This document shows, piece after piece, positions 18,258 through 28,200 of a stretch of 64,000 bases of DNA. The stretch is from Candidatus Obscuribacterales bacterium (GTDB taxonomy: Bacteria; Cyanobacteriota; Vampirovibrionia; Obscuribacterales; Obscuribacteraceae), in assembly GCA_019637435.1 (NCBI GenBank), contig JAHBVO010000004.1, positions 496,001 through 560,000 on the forward strand. Reading direction: 5' to 3'. Position 1 is the first letter of the stretch; every line of letters begins with the position of its first letter. The position numbers were made by a program, and so were the translations under genes. Under the pieces are notes generated by a model that did not search any database, was not told the DNA's origin, and saw only the letters and a list, made by a program, of their open reading frames with translations.

Positions 18258-18473
18258 CTATGTATGTTTGACGGGAAGTACGTGAATTGCCTTAATCACC
18301 AATTCCACTGTATCGCCGACGCGAAGGTTCATGTCTTCCACAGACTCTGTGGTGAGGACTGAAGACATCTCGCCGGATGCGGTCTCGAACTTCACCTGTG
18401 ACATAATGGCGTCGCTTTTGACGTCGATTACTTTGCCTTTGATTTTGTTTCTTGCACCGTATGTCATCGTCAT
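18258..18473 (-). CDS. Molbindin-type single Mop/TOBE domain protein
   Basis: 71 residues, the size of a single Mop domain. The sequence runs A-R-N-K-I-K-G-K-V-I-D-V, then a Q-V-K-F-E strand, SSVLTTESVEDMNL, VGDTVELVIKAIHV, which is the family pattern. GAGGA lies seven bases before the ATG. Molbindins assemble as hexamers that bind molybdate or tungstate in the cytoplasm, for storage or delivery to cofactor synthesis. No other molybdate genes are nearby in this window, so its cellular role is taken from the family only. Confidence 0.88.
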   Translation of the reverse strand: MTMTYGARNKIKGKVIDVKSDAIMSQVKFETASGEMSSVLTTESVEDMNLRVGDTVELVIKAIHVLPVKHT

Positions 18474-18583
18474 AGTCTAGTCCTCTATAAAAGAAGTAAA
18501 ACCGTTAGCGTGGCGGAAAAACACAACCAAGCCCCGCCAGTTCGCTGAGGTTTCATTGTAAACTGCTTGAAATCCGAATTTGC

Positions 18584-19897
18584 TTATCCGCCTGCGCGAA
18601 GTTGTTTTTCAAATTCGTCTATTTGTCTTACTGAATCAGAGGTACGAGGAACAACGCGTCCGTCAGGCGTGCGCACCATTTTTGCGTTCCACGACCAGTC
18701 TTTTCCGTAGAAATCTGCTAATTCTTTCCTATCGTATTCCGCCGTGATTTCATAGAGCTTGGGCGATTGCTTAAACAGCTGAGCTCGGCTCTCTGGGCTG
18801 TATCTGTATGACGTAATCGCTTCGGCCATCTCTTCAAAAGGACTAGAGAAATAGAAAGTGCTCGGGCGGACTTTGGCGCGATCCATCACTTCCTCGTTGG
18901 TGAATTTGCTTGCTTCCGCAACCGATTTCACCGGTAATCCGTTTGCATCCAGCGGCCAACCTGTTTTGTGGATTGAGAACCAGGTAGTCGGTGTTTTGCA
19001 CGAGTCGGAGCCGTTGAAATACAGGTCACCATTTTTGCCTTCGATGAACGGGAAAACGGTTACTCCACTTTTGTGCTGATATTTCTCCCAGCCCAGTGCA
19101 ACCGCGACGTTTTCGGGAGTCTCTCGACCCCATTGAAGACTTTGACTGTTGTGCGCAATTTCGTGTGTCGTAATCCATGCAACATTACGGTCACCAGGTT
19201 TCAACGTATCTTTCGACGTCGCAGGCTGTTCCTGACCTGCCGGAGTTATGTAGATTACCGGTTTTCCGTTATCACTTTTGAATCTGTAAGTGCCTTGAAC
19301 TTTGCGTCCCCCGTAGAAATCGGGAGCGGCTTGTTTATCGAGCAGGTAGATTTTTATTCCTTCTTTGCCACCCGCGAGAAATTGGCTGGGTTGCGACTGT
19401 CTTAGACCCTCTTCTAATCCGAATAACACGGGTAGCGTGCCCTGGCGAGCATACACCTTATCGCCGGCAACGGGCTTGCAGTCGTCGTCGTTAACTTCCG
19501 CTGTTGTCGCGAATTCACCAGGTTTCGCAATAGTGACTTTGAATTGTTTTTCGATTGAGTCGACTCGTTGTTGAACGATTTTGTCCAGTTGATCGGGGGC
19601 TTTTGCGAGGCTATCAGCATCGGATGCGGTGCGGAGAACAACATTGTCGTGACCGCCGGCTCGGTAGAAGAATTCGGTTTGACCGTCGTTTACTTCGCGA
19701 GTTTCTACTCCGTACTTTTTCAGAAGAGATTGTTTTGCATCGGTCTCATTTGGAGGTTTCGCCAGATCTGCATCGAGCGAGAGGGCGCTGCGAGCGTCGT
19801 CAGCCGTTTTCTTCGCACTGCCTGCCTGCGAATCGGAGCCCGGTGAGTTGGCTGATGAGTGTTCAAGTTTTACATTGCCGGTGCAAAATTCACACAT
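18584..19897 (-). CDS. Putative HExxH zinc metallopeptidase
   Basis: 437 residues from the ATG at 19897 (MCEFCTGNV), which has GAGG about ten bases upstream. Residues 1-60 are polar and low complexity. TTHEIAHN gives the zinc motif H245-E-x-x-H249. About 110 residues later, PFEEMAEAI provides an E-x-x-A-E pattern like the third ligand region of lethal-factor/Pro-Pro-endopeptidase-like gluzincins. There is no signal peptide, so it is cytoplasmic or exported by another route. The exact family and substrate are unknown. It lies 84 bases downstream of purK on the same strand and could be read through from the purine operon. Confidence 0.7.
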   Translation of the reverse strand: MCEFCTGNVKLEHSSANSPGSDSQAGSAKKTADDARSALSLDADLAKPPNETDAKQSLLKKYGVETREVNDGQTEFFYRAGGHDNVVLRTASDADSLAKAPDQLDKIVQQRVDSIEKQFKVTIAKPGEFATTAEVNDDDCKPVAGDKVYARQGTLPVLFGLEEGLRQSQPSQFLAGGKEGIKIYLLDKQAAPDFYGGRKVQGTYRFKSDNGKPVIYITPAGQEQPATSKDTLKPGDRNVAWITTHEIAHNSQSLQWGRETPENVAVALGWEKYQHKSGVTVFPFIEGKNGDLYFNGSDSCKTPTTWFSIHKTGWPLDANGLPVKSVAEASKFTNEEVMDRAKVRPSTFYFSSPFEEMAEAITSYRYSPESRAQLFKQSPKLYEITAEYDRKELADFYGKDWSWNAKMVRTPDGRVVPRTSDSVRQIDEFEKQLRAGG

Positions 19898-19981
19898 GTT
19901 GAGAAACCTCGCGAGTATTCGAGTCTCTACATCATGCTGAAATAGATTCAATTAATCTATGTGAAAACTACCACGGTGCCG

Positions 19982-21196
19982 TCACGATGCGGTCACTTTG
20001 ATATTTTTCAGACTGTTGCGAAAGGCGTGAGCCGCTTCGATTGCGCTTTCCGGAGTCTTGCCGTAGGTGATAAAGTGTCCCATTTTTCGTTTGGCGCGCG
20101 GCTCTCTCTTGCCGTAAATAACGACATCGAGAACTTGAGGGTGGTCGCGCAGTGCGGAAAGATCAAGCTTTGCATCGTAGTCTTTGGAGCCCTGGGCGAG
20201 CCAGACATCACCGAGCAAATTCATCATGCAAAATGTTCCCGTTGAAATCACGAGCGGTTCCTGCAGTGGAACGTCGAGGAGGATCCGAGCAAGCGCATCA
20301 TATTGACTCATGCAACAGGCGCTCGTAGTCACGTGACCGGAGTTGTGCGGGCGGGGCGCGAACTCGTTTATATAAATATACCAGCCATCACATTCGATAC
20401 CAGGCGATGTTGCGCTTTTGGTTTTTGACAGGAAAAATTCGGTGGTAAGCAAACCGCATACATCGAGTTTGGTAGCGGCTTCAATGGCGATTTCTTTTAT
20501 CTTCTTTTGAACAGAGTTTGGAATTCGTGCTGGGAGGACGGTTACGTCCAAAATGTGCTCTTTGTGAATGTTTTCCAGAATTGGAAAGGCTACTGGAGCG
20601 CCGTTTAACGGCCTCGCGACGATACAGCTTACTTCGGTTTCCAATTCGATGACTTCTTCGACAACACCTGTGAAGGTTTCCAACCAGTCGTTCTTCGGAT
20701 CATCGAGAAACGCCAGATATTCTTCTCTGCTGGAAATTTTAAACTGTCCTTTGCCGTCATAGCCGCCGCGAGCGGTTTTGACAATACAAGGAAAGTTGAT
20801 GTGGTTCGCTTGAGCACGGAGATGTGCCACCGAGTCAGCCACCACGAAATTAGCATGCGGCAGTCCGGCAGCGAGTAAAAACTTCTTTTCCAATGCGCGG
20901 TCCTGGCAGGTTTTTAAAACCTTTACGCTCGGGTAGATGGGCTTGAGATGCCCGAGTGAGACTAGCGGGGCGCTCTCCACATTCTCAAATTCGTATGTAA
21001 CGACGTCGCTGATGTCGAAAAAATTATTGAGAGCATCGTAGTTCATCCAGGGAAAGTTGATGCTGTTTTTAACATGATTGCAGGCGGGCGCTTCCGGGTC
21101 CGGGTCGAAGACATTGACTCGACCGCCCAGCGTAAAAATACTGTTAGCGAGGAGCATACCGAGTTGCCCGCCGCCTAAGATTCCGACGCGTTTCAT
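19982..21196 (-). CDS. purK: 5-(carboxyamino)imidazole ribonucleotide synthase
   Basis: 404 residues. ATP-grasp enzyme that carboxylates AIR with bicarbonate and ATP to give N5-CAIR. The N-terminus VGILGGGQLGMLLA is the family signature. CIVKTARGGYDGKGQ is the ATP-grasp loop, and INEFAPRPHNSGH is the conserved metal/AIR-binding segment. The slightly longer C-terminal domain is otherwise normal. Its ATG overlaps the purE stop by one base (TAATG), indicating translational coupling. It is the last purine gene of the operon. Confidence 0.95.
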   Translation of the reverse strand: MKRVGILGGGQLGMLLANSIFTLGGRVNVFDPDPEAPACNHVKNSINFPWMNYDALNNFFDISDVVTYEFENVESAPLVSLGHLKPIYPSVKVLKTCQDRALEKKFLLAAGLPHANFVVADSVAHLRAQANHINFPCIVKTARGGYDGKGQFKISSREEYLAFLDDPKNDWLETFTGVVEEVIELETEVSCIVARPLNGAPVAFPILENIHKEHILDVTVLPARIPNSVQKKIKEIAIEAATKLDVCGLLTTEFFLSKTKSATSPGIECDGWYIYINEFAPRPHNSGHVTTSACCMSQYDALARILLDVPLQEPLVISTGTFCMMNLLGDVWLAQGSKDYDAKLDLSALRDHPQVLDVVIYGKREPRAKRKMGHFITYGKTPESAIEAAHAFRNSLKNIKVTAS

Positions 21197-21723
21197 TACA
21201 GATATTCTCCGGATTTTATGCGAGCTTGAACAGTTTCGTTTCCTGCTAGTGCTTGATTTGCCTTCTTTACGATAAATTCGTCTAGCTTGATAGCCAGGTC
21301 ATCGTCAGTCAATGACAGCATGCGTACGGCGAAGAGGGCCGCATTGAGGGCGCCGCTCTCTCCAACCGCGAATGTCGCGGTTGGAACGCCACCGGGCATT
21401 TGAACGATCGATAGCAGACTATCTAAACCGTTCAAAGCTCTCGATTTCACAGGCACGCCCAGCACCGGCAGCGGTGTCATGGCCGAAATCATGCCGGGCA
21501 GGTGGGCGGCGCCACCTGCTCCGGCAATGATAACTTTCAATCCTCTGGACTTTGCCTTTTCGGCGTATTCGTACATGAGTTTCGGAGTTCTGTGGGCGCT
21601 GACCACCTGGATCTCGTATGGCACTTCGAATTCAATCAGTATGTCTTCGGCATGCTTCATCGTTTCGTAATCGGACGAACTTCCCATTACGATTCCGACT
21701 TGTATCTGTTTATTGTCAGCCAC
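21196..21723 (-). CDS. purE: N5-CAIR mutase
   Basis: 175 residues. Class I PurE, converting N5-CAIR to CAIR. GIVMGSSSDYETM at the N-terminus binds the phosphate, SAHRTP is the catalytic His motif, and AGAGGAAHLPGM closes the site. The presence of adjacent purK fits the bacterial two-step route rather than the direct carboxylase of animals. It lies 34 bases after purH. Confidence 0.95.
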   Translation of the reverse strand: MADNKQIQVGIVMGSSSDYETMKHAEDILIEFEVPYEIQVVSAHRTPKLMYEYAEKAKSRGLKVIIAGAGGAAHLPGMISAMTPLPVLGVPVKSRALNGLDSLLSIVQMPGGVPTATFAVGESGALNAALFAVRMLSLTDDDLAIKLDEFIVKKANQALAGNETVQARIKSGEYL

Positions 21724-21757
21724 TTTGAACCTCGAATGATGGGTTGTTGAGTTCGCT

Positions 21758-23350
21758 TTAGTGTTTGAAACAACGTTGCCCGGTCAGGAGCATCGTAATT
21801 CCTTTTTCCTTGCAAGCCTCAATAACGTCCGGATCTTTGATACTACCGCCTGGTTGGACGATAACTTTGATACCGGCTTTTGCTGCTTCTTCGATGTTGT
21901 CGGTTGCAGGGAAGAAGGCATCACTTGCGAGGATTGCGCCTCTTGCTTTTTCACCAGCTTCTTCCAGGGCTATTTTGACGCTGGCGATTCGGCTGGTTTG
22001 ACCGATGCCGAAGCCGAGTGATACGCCATCTTTAGCGATGAAGATGGCGTTTGAAGTCAGATGTTTTACGACGCCCCAGGCGAACTTGATGTCGTCTTTC
22101 AGGTCGCTTGGATAGGTGCCGGCAACGCATTCGAAGTTGTCCACCGGCGGGGCGGGCTCATCGCTTCGTTCAATTATCCAACCGAAGTCTTGCAGGTCGC
22201 GAGCATGCCATTTGTCTGATTCTTGATGCTGGAGAACGCCAGGCTTGAATTTGAGTACGCGCACGTTCTTCTTCTTTAAAAGCACATCCATTGCGCCTTT
22301 GCTGAACGACGGTGCGGCGACGATTTCAATGAAATCCTTCGTTACGTCTTTTGCGATCTCTTCTGTAACTTCGCTTGTGAAACCGAAGATGCCACCAAAT
22401 GCGGAGACCGGATTGGTCTGGTGAGCTTTGGTGAACGCCTCGTGCAAAGTCTTGCCGCGCGCTATTCCGCATGGGTTATTGTGTTTGATGATACAGCAAG
22501 CTGGGTCGTCCATTTCGCGAAGGAATTTGACCAGTGCGAAGGTATCCACGATGTTGTTCGACGACATTTCCTTTCCTTGCAATTGTTCGAAAGGAGGAAA
22601 ACTGATGTCGGAGGAGGCTGCGTGGTGTCTATTCGGAGCGTACCAAACTGCAGATTGATGTGGGTTTTCGCCGTAACGAAGTTTTTGATGCTGGGCGAGG
22701 CTTACGCTGACATTTTCGGGCATCGCTTTTATATCGCCGTTTGATGACTCAGCTGATTTTGCAGCAGCTACTCGCTCCAACATATATCCGCTGATTGCAG
22801 TATCGTAGCGCATAGTCCGTTGAAAGGCTTGGGATGAGAGTTCCCGGCGGAAGTCTTTGGTGAGTTTGCCGGAGTTGGCGGCCATCGTTTCCAGAACCGC
22901 CTTATACTGTTCCGGATCGCAAACGACCGCGACCCGATCGAAGTTCTTCGCGGCCGCTCTGATCATTGAAGGACCGCCGACGTCAATTTGTTCAATCATC
23001 TTGGGCTCGGGAAGACCTTCTTGCAGTTTCTTTTCAAACGGATACAGGTTGACGACAACCATATCTATTTCTTCTAAACCGATTTCCTTCAGAGTCGCGC
23101 GATCTTCATCCGTGGCGCGAGCGAGAATGCCGGCGAAAATATTCGGGTGCAGTGTCTTGACGCGACCGCCCAGAATCTCTGGAAACTTCGTTATGCTCTC
23201 AACTGTGATGCAGTCGATTTTGTTTTCCTTTAGGTGTTCGGCGGTGCTTGTGGTGGCTACGAATTTGTAGTCTTTATCGTGCTTGCGAAGCTCCTTCAGG
23301 AAATCGATCAATCCTGTTTTGTCTGAGACGCTGATTAGTGCGGTCGGCAT
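21758..23350 (-). CDS. purH: Bifunctional AICAR transformylase / IMP cyclohydrolase
   Basis: 530 residues, the usual length. The N-terminal MGS-like cyclohydrolase domain (ALISVSDKTGLIDF, GGRVKTLHPNIFAGIL) is followed by the transformylase domain with KHNNPCGIA and an AFGGIFGF segment, ending DAFFPATDNIEEAAKAGI and QPGGSIKD. It performs the last two steps to IMP. AAGGAGAGAAAA precedes the ATG. The 106-base gap from purM is the largest inside the operon and could hide an internal promoter. Confidence 0.96.
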   Translation of the reverse strand: MPTALISVSDKTGLIDFLKELRKHDKDYKFVATTSTAEHLKENKIDCITVESITKFPEILGGRVKTLHPNIFAGILARATDEDRATLKEIGLEEIDMVVVNLYPFEKKLQEGLPEPKMIEQIDVGGPSMIRAAAKNFDRVAVVCDPEQYKAVLETMAANSGKLTKDFRRELSSQAFQRTMRYDTAISGYMLERVAAAKSAESSNGDIKAMPENVSVSLAQHQKLRYGENPHQSAVWYAPNRHHAASSDISFPPFEQLQGKEMSSNNIVDTFALVKFLREMDDPACCIIKHNNPCGIARGKTLHEAFTKAHQTNPVSAFGGIFGFTSEVTEEIAKDVTKDFIEIVAAPSFSKGAMDVLLKKKNVRVLKFKPGVLQHQESDKWHARDLQDFGWIIERSDEPAPPVDNFECVAGTYPSDLKDDIKFAWGVVKHLTSNAIFIAKDGVSLGFGIGQTSRIASVKIALEEAGEKARGAILASDAFFPATDNIEEAAKAGIKVIVQPGGSIKDPDVIEACKEKGITMLLTGQRCFKH

Positions 23351-23456
23351 TTTTCTCTCCTTGGTGGCGTTGATGCGGTGCGGTAGTCGTAGTTTGGGCT
23401 TGAAATTTCAGTTTAGTGGTTTCATTTCGATCAGGCAGCTCGGATAGTTTTAACTT

Positions 23457-24470
23457 CTACTTCGCGGATGTCGCAAACACGATCTCCTTTTGGCTGACTC
23501 CTCTAATTTTTAGAGCAGGTTTCTTATCAAATATTTCTCCAACAACCATAGCGTTAAACTGTGATGCCTGGAAGGTTGCAATCACTTTGTCGACATGGGC
23601 GGCATCGGTCATGATGCAGAATCCCATGCCCATGTTGAATGTTTTATACATCTCTTCCGTGGCAACTGTTTCGCTCATTAGCTTCATCACTTCCGGCACT
23701 GGCAGGTGGTTTTCAATCACATAGCCGAGGGACTTATTGGGCCTTGTAATGTTTGTCCAGCCACCGCCGGTGATGTGAGCGGCACCTTTTATAGCGCCTG
23801 GATATTCGTTCAAAAGCCTCACCACTGGCTGGGCGTAGATAGCGGTCGGCGTAAGAAGGGTCTGACGCAGCGGGTGATCTTGAGCGATCAGCTTCCTGGC
23901 GAGAGAGAAACCATTCGAGTGCACACCGCTTGATGCTACACCGATTATTTTGTCGCCTGGCTTCAGGTTCTCCCCAGTAATAAGCGCTTCGCGCGAAACA
24001 GTTCCCATCGCGAAGCCGGCCAAGTCGAAGTGTCCGTGCTGGTAGAGGTCCGGAAGCTCGGCGGTTTCTCCTCCGACAAGCAGCATTCCTGATTGATCGC
24101 AGCCCTCGATAATTCCTGCTACCAGGTCGTCGGAGAGCTGTTCGTCCAGTTTCCCAGTCGCGTAATAATCCAGGAAAGTCGCTGGGGTTGCGCCAACGCA
24201 GAGGAGGTCATTTACGCACATGGCGACCAGATCGATACCGATTGTGTCGAGTTTCTTTTGTTCGAGACCGAGAAGCAACTTGGTGCCGACACCATCTGTG
24301 GTGAGTGCGACCGCCAGGTTGCCTGCTACTGGGTAAACGGATGCGTAACCGCCGGCTGCCGGCCAGAGCCGTTTATGACCGTCGCGTCGCGCCGAATGTT
24401 TCAATCTTGCGACGAATGCGTCGGCTTTATGAATGTCGACTCCTGCTTCGGCGTAGGTTTTCGGCTCCAT
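23457..24470 (-). CDS. purM: Phosphoribosylformylglycinamidine cyclo-ligase (AIR synthetase)
   Basis: 337 residues from the ATG at 24470, preceded by GAGGAGAGG; the longer frame begins 39 bases earlier. It closes FGAM to AIR using ATP. Motifs: TDGVGTKLLLG, DLVAMCVNDLLCVGATPATFLDYYATG, GGETAELPD, GVASSGVHSNGFSLAR and HITGGGWTNI. Length and order are typical. It follows purQ by 14 bases. Confidence 0.96.
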   Translation of the reverse strand: MEPKTYAEAGVDIHKADAFVARLKHSARRDGHKRLWPAAGGYASVYPVAGNLAVALTTDGVGTKLLLGLEQKKLDTIGIDLVAMCVNDLLCVGATPATFLDYYATGKLDEQLSDDLVAGIIEGCDQSGMLLVGGETAELPDLYQHGHFDLAGFAMGTVSREALITGENLKPGDKIIGVASSGVHSNGFSLARKLIAQDHPLRQTLLTPTAIYAQPVVRLLNEYPGAIKGAAHITGGGWTNITRPNKSLGYVIENHLPVPEVMKLMSETVATEEMYKTFNMGMGFCIMTDAAHVDKVIATFQASQFNAMVVGEIFDKKPALKIRGVSQKEIVFATSAK

Positions 24471-24484
24471 TATCCTCTCCTCAC

Positions 24485-25264
24485 TCAGTTGTTTTGCGCC
24501 ATTGCGCAAGCGTTTTTGAGAATCGCCAGTCCGTCTGGACCGCGCCCCTCGAAAGTTTCGTCATTGGGTACAATGTTCGCGCGATGAACGCGGTCTGTCC
24601 AGGCTGGATGCTGCGAGAAGCGCACGAATGCCTCCGGGTGCGGCATGAGACCAAGGACATTACCCCTGGTATTTGTAAGCGCTGCAATTCTTTTGAAGCT
24701 GCCATTTATATCTTCGACGTAATTCAGAACGCCGTGCTGTTCGATAATATCCTCATGTCCAGCGGCTGGACGGATGCGACCTTCGCCGTGGCGAATCGGC
24801 AGCTCGACACTTTCAAGGGACGCGAAGTAACCTTTTTGAGCGTGGAGCGGAACCGTCATTTCCACCCAGCGATTTATGAAACGCCCTCCCGAGTTATGAA
24901 CCAGGCTAACTATTTTTTCGCCTGGCGTTTTCATCTCTGGCAGAAGATTCATTTGCACCAACATTTGAAACCCGTTGCAGATGCCTATAACCAGATTTCC
25001 TCTGTCGATGAACTCCGCTGTAATCTCGTTGAGTTTTTCCATCCATTTGATTGCGATGACCTTCCCACTTGCGATTTCATCGCCGAATGAGAATCCTCCT
25101 GGGAAAACGAGAAGCGAGAAATTGTTTAGTATCTTCGGATTGGCAAGAAGGGCAGCGATGTGAATCTCTTGCGACTGAAAGCCGGCAAGATCGAGTCCAA
25201 AGCGAGTCTCAGATTCGCAGTTGATACCATCTCCGGATATTACTATCGCTTTGGGCGCTTTCAT
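24485..25264 (-). CDS. purQ: FGAM synthase, glutamine amidotransferase subunit
   Basis: 259 residues from the ATG at 25264, which has AAAGGAGA upstream. It releases ammonia from glutamine for PurL. The class I amidotransferase nucleophile is in GICNGFQML; FPGGFSFGDEI and the C-terminal MPHPEAF (His and Glu of the triad) complete the site. It is about 30 residues longer than the PurQ of Bacillus. It is separated by 10 bases from the purL stop, so the glutaminase is encoded apart from the synthetase. Confidence 0.93.
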   Translation of the reverse strand: MKAPKAIVISGDGINCESETRFGLDLAGFQSQEIHIAALLANPKILNNFSLLVFPGGFSFGDEIASGKVIAIKWMEKLNEITAEFIDRGNLVIGICNGFQMLVQMNLLPEMKTPGEKIVSLVHNSGGRFINRWVEMTVPLHAQKGYFASLESVELPIRHGEGRIRPAAGHEDIIEQHGVLNYVEDINGSFKRIAALTNTRGNVLGLMPHPEAFVRFSQHPAWTDRVHRANIVPNDETFEGRGPDGLAILKNACAMAQNN

Positions 25265-25274
25265 GGAGTCTCCT

Positions 25275-28200
25275 TTAGTCAAACGGTAGGGGCGCAGTCC
25301 ATGCGGTTTTGAGCTGACTTATACTCAGGTCGATACCGGGCATGTTACTGGATTGTCCGGAAATCAGAAGTCGCGCGTCACCACTGACGGTGCCGATATG
25401 GGCGGCAACGATTGAGTCATCGTCCCAGAGTTGCTCCCACGCCGAAACGTTTCGCGGAGAAACCGTTACCACCATTCTACCCGGACCTTCTCCGAACAGT
25501 GCCAGTGCTGACTTCGTCGAGTCATCGAGTGGCGCAGACGCTTTCGATTTCACTCTCGCTTCGCCGCTTGCGTTTTCTCGCGACTTATTCAATGCTTGGA
25601 GGACGTCCACGAGCGGAACGTTTGCGCCTAAACCACTTCCGATGCAACATTCGGCAAGAGCAACTGCTAAGCCGCCTTCTGAGGTATCGTGGGCAGAATT
25701 CACAAGACCGTTTTGAATTGCCTTGAACAGTGTTTTATATAGTCTGTGCGCAGCCTTGAGATTGAGACTCGGCAGCGGAGTTCCTGCTGATTCAAACAGA
25801 GCGGCGTAGTGGCTGCCTGTTAAAGCGGCAGAGCCCGCGCTCAGAATGTAAATCAAATCTCCTGCTTGTTTGAACTGCATAGTCACGACTTTCAAACTGT
25901 CCGGAGTTTTTCCAATCGCGGAGACGAGCAGAGTCGGTGGAATCGAAAGCCTGATCACGCCGTCATCGAAGTCGTTTTTCATACTGTCTTTGCCGGATAT
26001 CAGAGGTGCACCGTATTCGAGGCAGATGTCGTACAGACCCTGGCACGTTCTGACCAGCTGACCGAGTTTATAATCGCCATCCGGGTTGCGCTCTGATTTT
26101 ACGGGGTCCGGCCAACAGAAATTATCGAGAACGCAGACTGTTTCCGGATCGACACCGACGGCAACGGCGTTGCGAACGGCTTCGTCGACTGCGGATACCG
26201 CCATCAGATATGGATCATGGATGCTCCACTGCGGGCACATGCCGTTTGACACCACCAGGCCTGCCGCTTCGCTCAATACCGGTTTCAACACGGCGGCGTC
26301 GCAGGGTGCGGATTGAGTAGTTCCCATCAGAGGCTTGATTACGCTAGCTCCTTGAACCTCGTGATCGTACTGGCGGATGAGAAATTCTTTGCTGGCGATG
26401 TTGGGGTGTGAGAGCAAAGTTTGCAGCTGCGTGTTCAGTGAATTTGTTTCAAGCGACGAAGCCAATCTTGCCAGTGTTTTCGTTCCCAGTGTCGTTTTGT
26501 TCTCACCGTGCGATTTCTGCGCTTCGGCTAGTTCCGACTCCGACATCGGGTACCACTCGGCCTGCAATTCCAGACGTGGATATCCATCGTGTAGAAACTT
26601 CAGATCGAGCACTCCGACTGTTTTTTCTCCGCGTTTGATCTCGAAGTATCCGCGGTCGTGGAACTCACCGATGTCGCTGACTTCTACTTTGTACGCTTCA
26701 GCCAACTCCTTCAGTTCTGCGACTTGAGAAGTTGAGATCGTCATGCGTTCTTGAGATTCCGATACTACGATTTGCCAGTCGTCGAGACCGGGATATTTTA
26801 GAGGAACTTCGTCGAGGTCGATTGAGGCACCGCCGGTGAAGGTAGCCATCTCCCCGACCGAAGAGGATAAACCGCCGGCGCCGTTGTCTGTAATGCCGCT
26901 AATCAAGCCGTTATCGCGTGCTGCAAGCACGAAATCAATGACGCGCTTTTGCGTAAATGGGTCGCCAATTTGGACTGCGGTGACTGGTGAACCTTCGTGC
27001 ATTGATTCGGAAGAGAAGGTGGCGCCATGAATGCCGTCTTTACCGACTCGCCCGCCGACCATTACTATGCGATCGCCGGATTTTGTATGCTTCTCGTACA
27101 GATTGATTCCATCGCGTTTGATGGGCAGTATACCGCCGGTGCCGCAAAACACGAGCGGCTTCGCGCGGTAGCCGTCGTGGAAGAAGAGCGAGCCGTTGAC
27201 CGTCGGAATCCCGCTCTTGTTGCCGCCGTCCTGGACACCTTTACGAACGCCGGACGGTATCGCCGCCGGTGGCAACATCTTGGGGCGCTCTGCCAGGTTC
27301 GAATCCGGATGGGCGAAGCAGAATATGTCGGTGTTGAAGATCGGTTTGGCACCAAGACCGGTGCCGAGGATATCTCGATTGACGCCCAGGATGCCGGTCA
27401 ATGCTCCGCCGTACGGTTCCAACGCGGATGGCGAGTTGTGTGTTTCAACTTTAAAACATACGGCGCTGTCCTCGTTCCACTTAACGACGCCGGAATTGTC
27501 TTCGAAGACAGAAAGTAGGTCCGGGCGGCGTGGAGAGAGTTCGCGAGTGGCACCTTTGATGAAAGTTTTATACAAAGAATCAACGCTTAATGTCTTCGGA
27601 GCATTGTCCTTCGAATCTTTCTTTTCTTTGTATTCGATTTTTGCACTGAAGATTTTGTGTTTGCAGTGCTCGGACCAGGTCTGGGCGATCACTTCGAGTT
27701 CCACATCGGTAGGTGCAGCAGGAAGACTCAATTTCTTACGTGTTTCGGAAACTTCTTTCTTTTCGTAGTAGTCGCGAATTGCTTGCATCTCTTCGAGTGT
27801 TAGAGCAAGCAAGCGTTCCTTGCTCAGCAAAACGAGCTGCGCATCTGTTAAACCAGAAAGCTCAATGGTTTCGGGCGGTCTGGTTTTCGAACTGAGAACA
27901 TCAGGAAATCCTGGGATAGAGGCATTCTTCAAAGATGAGTCCAGGTCGATTACAACCAGCTTTTCTACGAGCGGATGATACAGTTTATATTGAGCGTGAG
28001 ATTGAACTTCTTCGGAAGTATTGAAACCGGCGGCAGCGAAGAGATGGCCTGAGCCTGATGCGACGCCCAGCGCATCGACGCCTTTGAGTTTCAACGCTTC
28101 AGCAATTGTGTGGGCCAGGTTATCTGTAACTCCGGGCAAGAATTGTTTCAATGCCAGCCATCGAAACCCCTTTGTTTTGAACGAATTTAGGAGATCGTTC

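Noticed and set aside
27290..27320. tRNA T-loop-like GGTTCGAATCC
   Set aside because: It lies inside purL coding sequence and no matching cloverleaf arms surround it.
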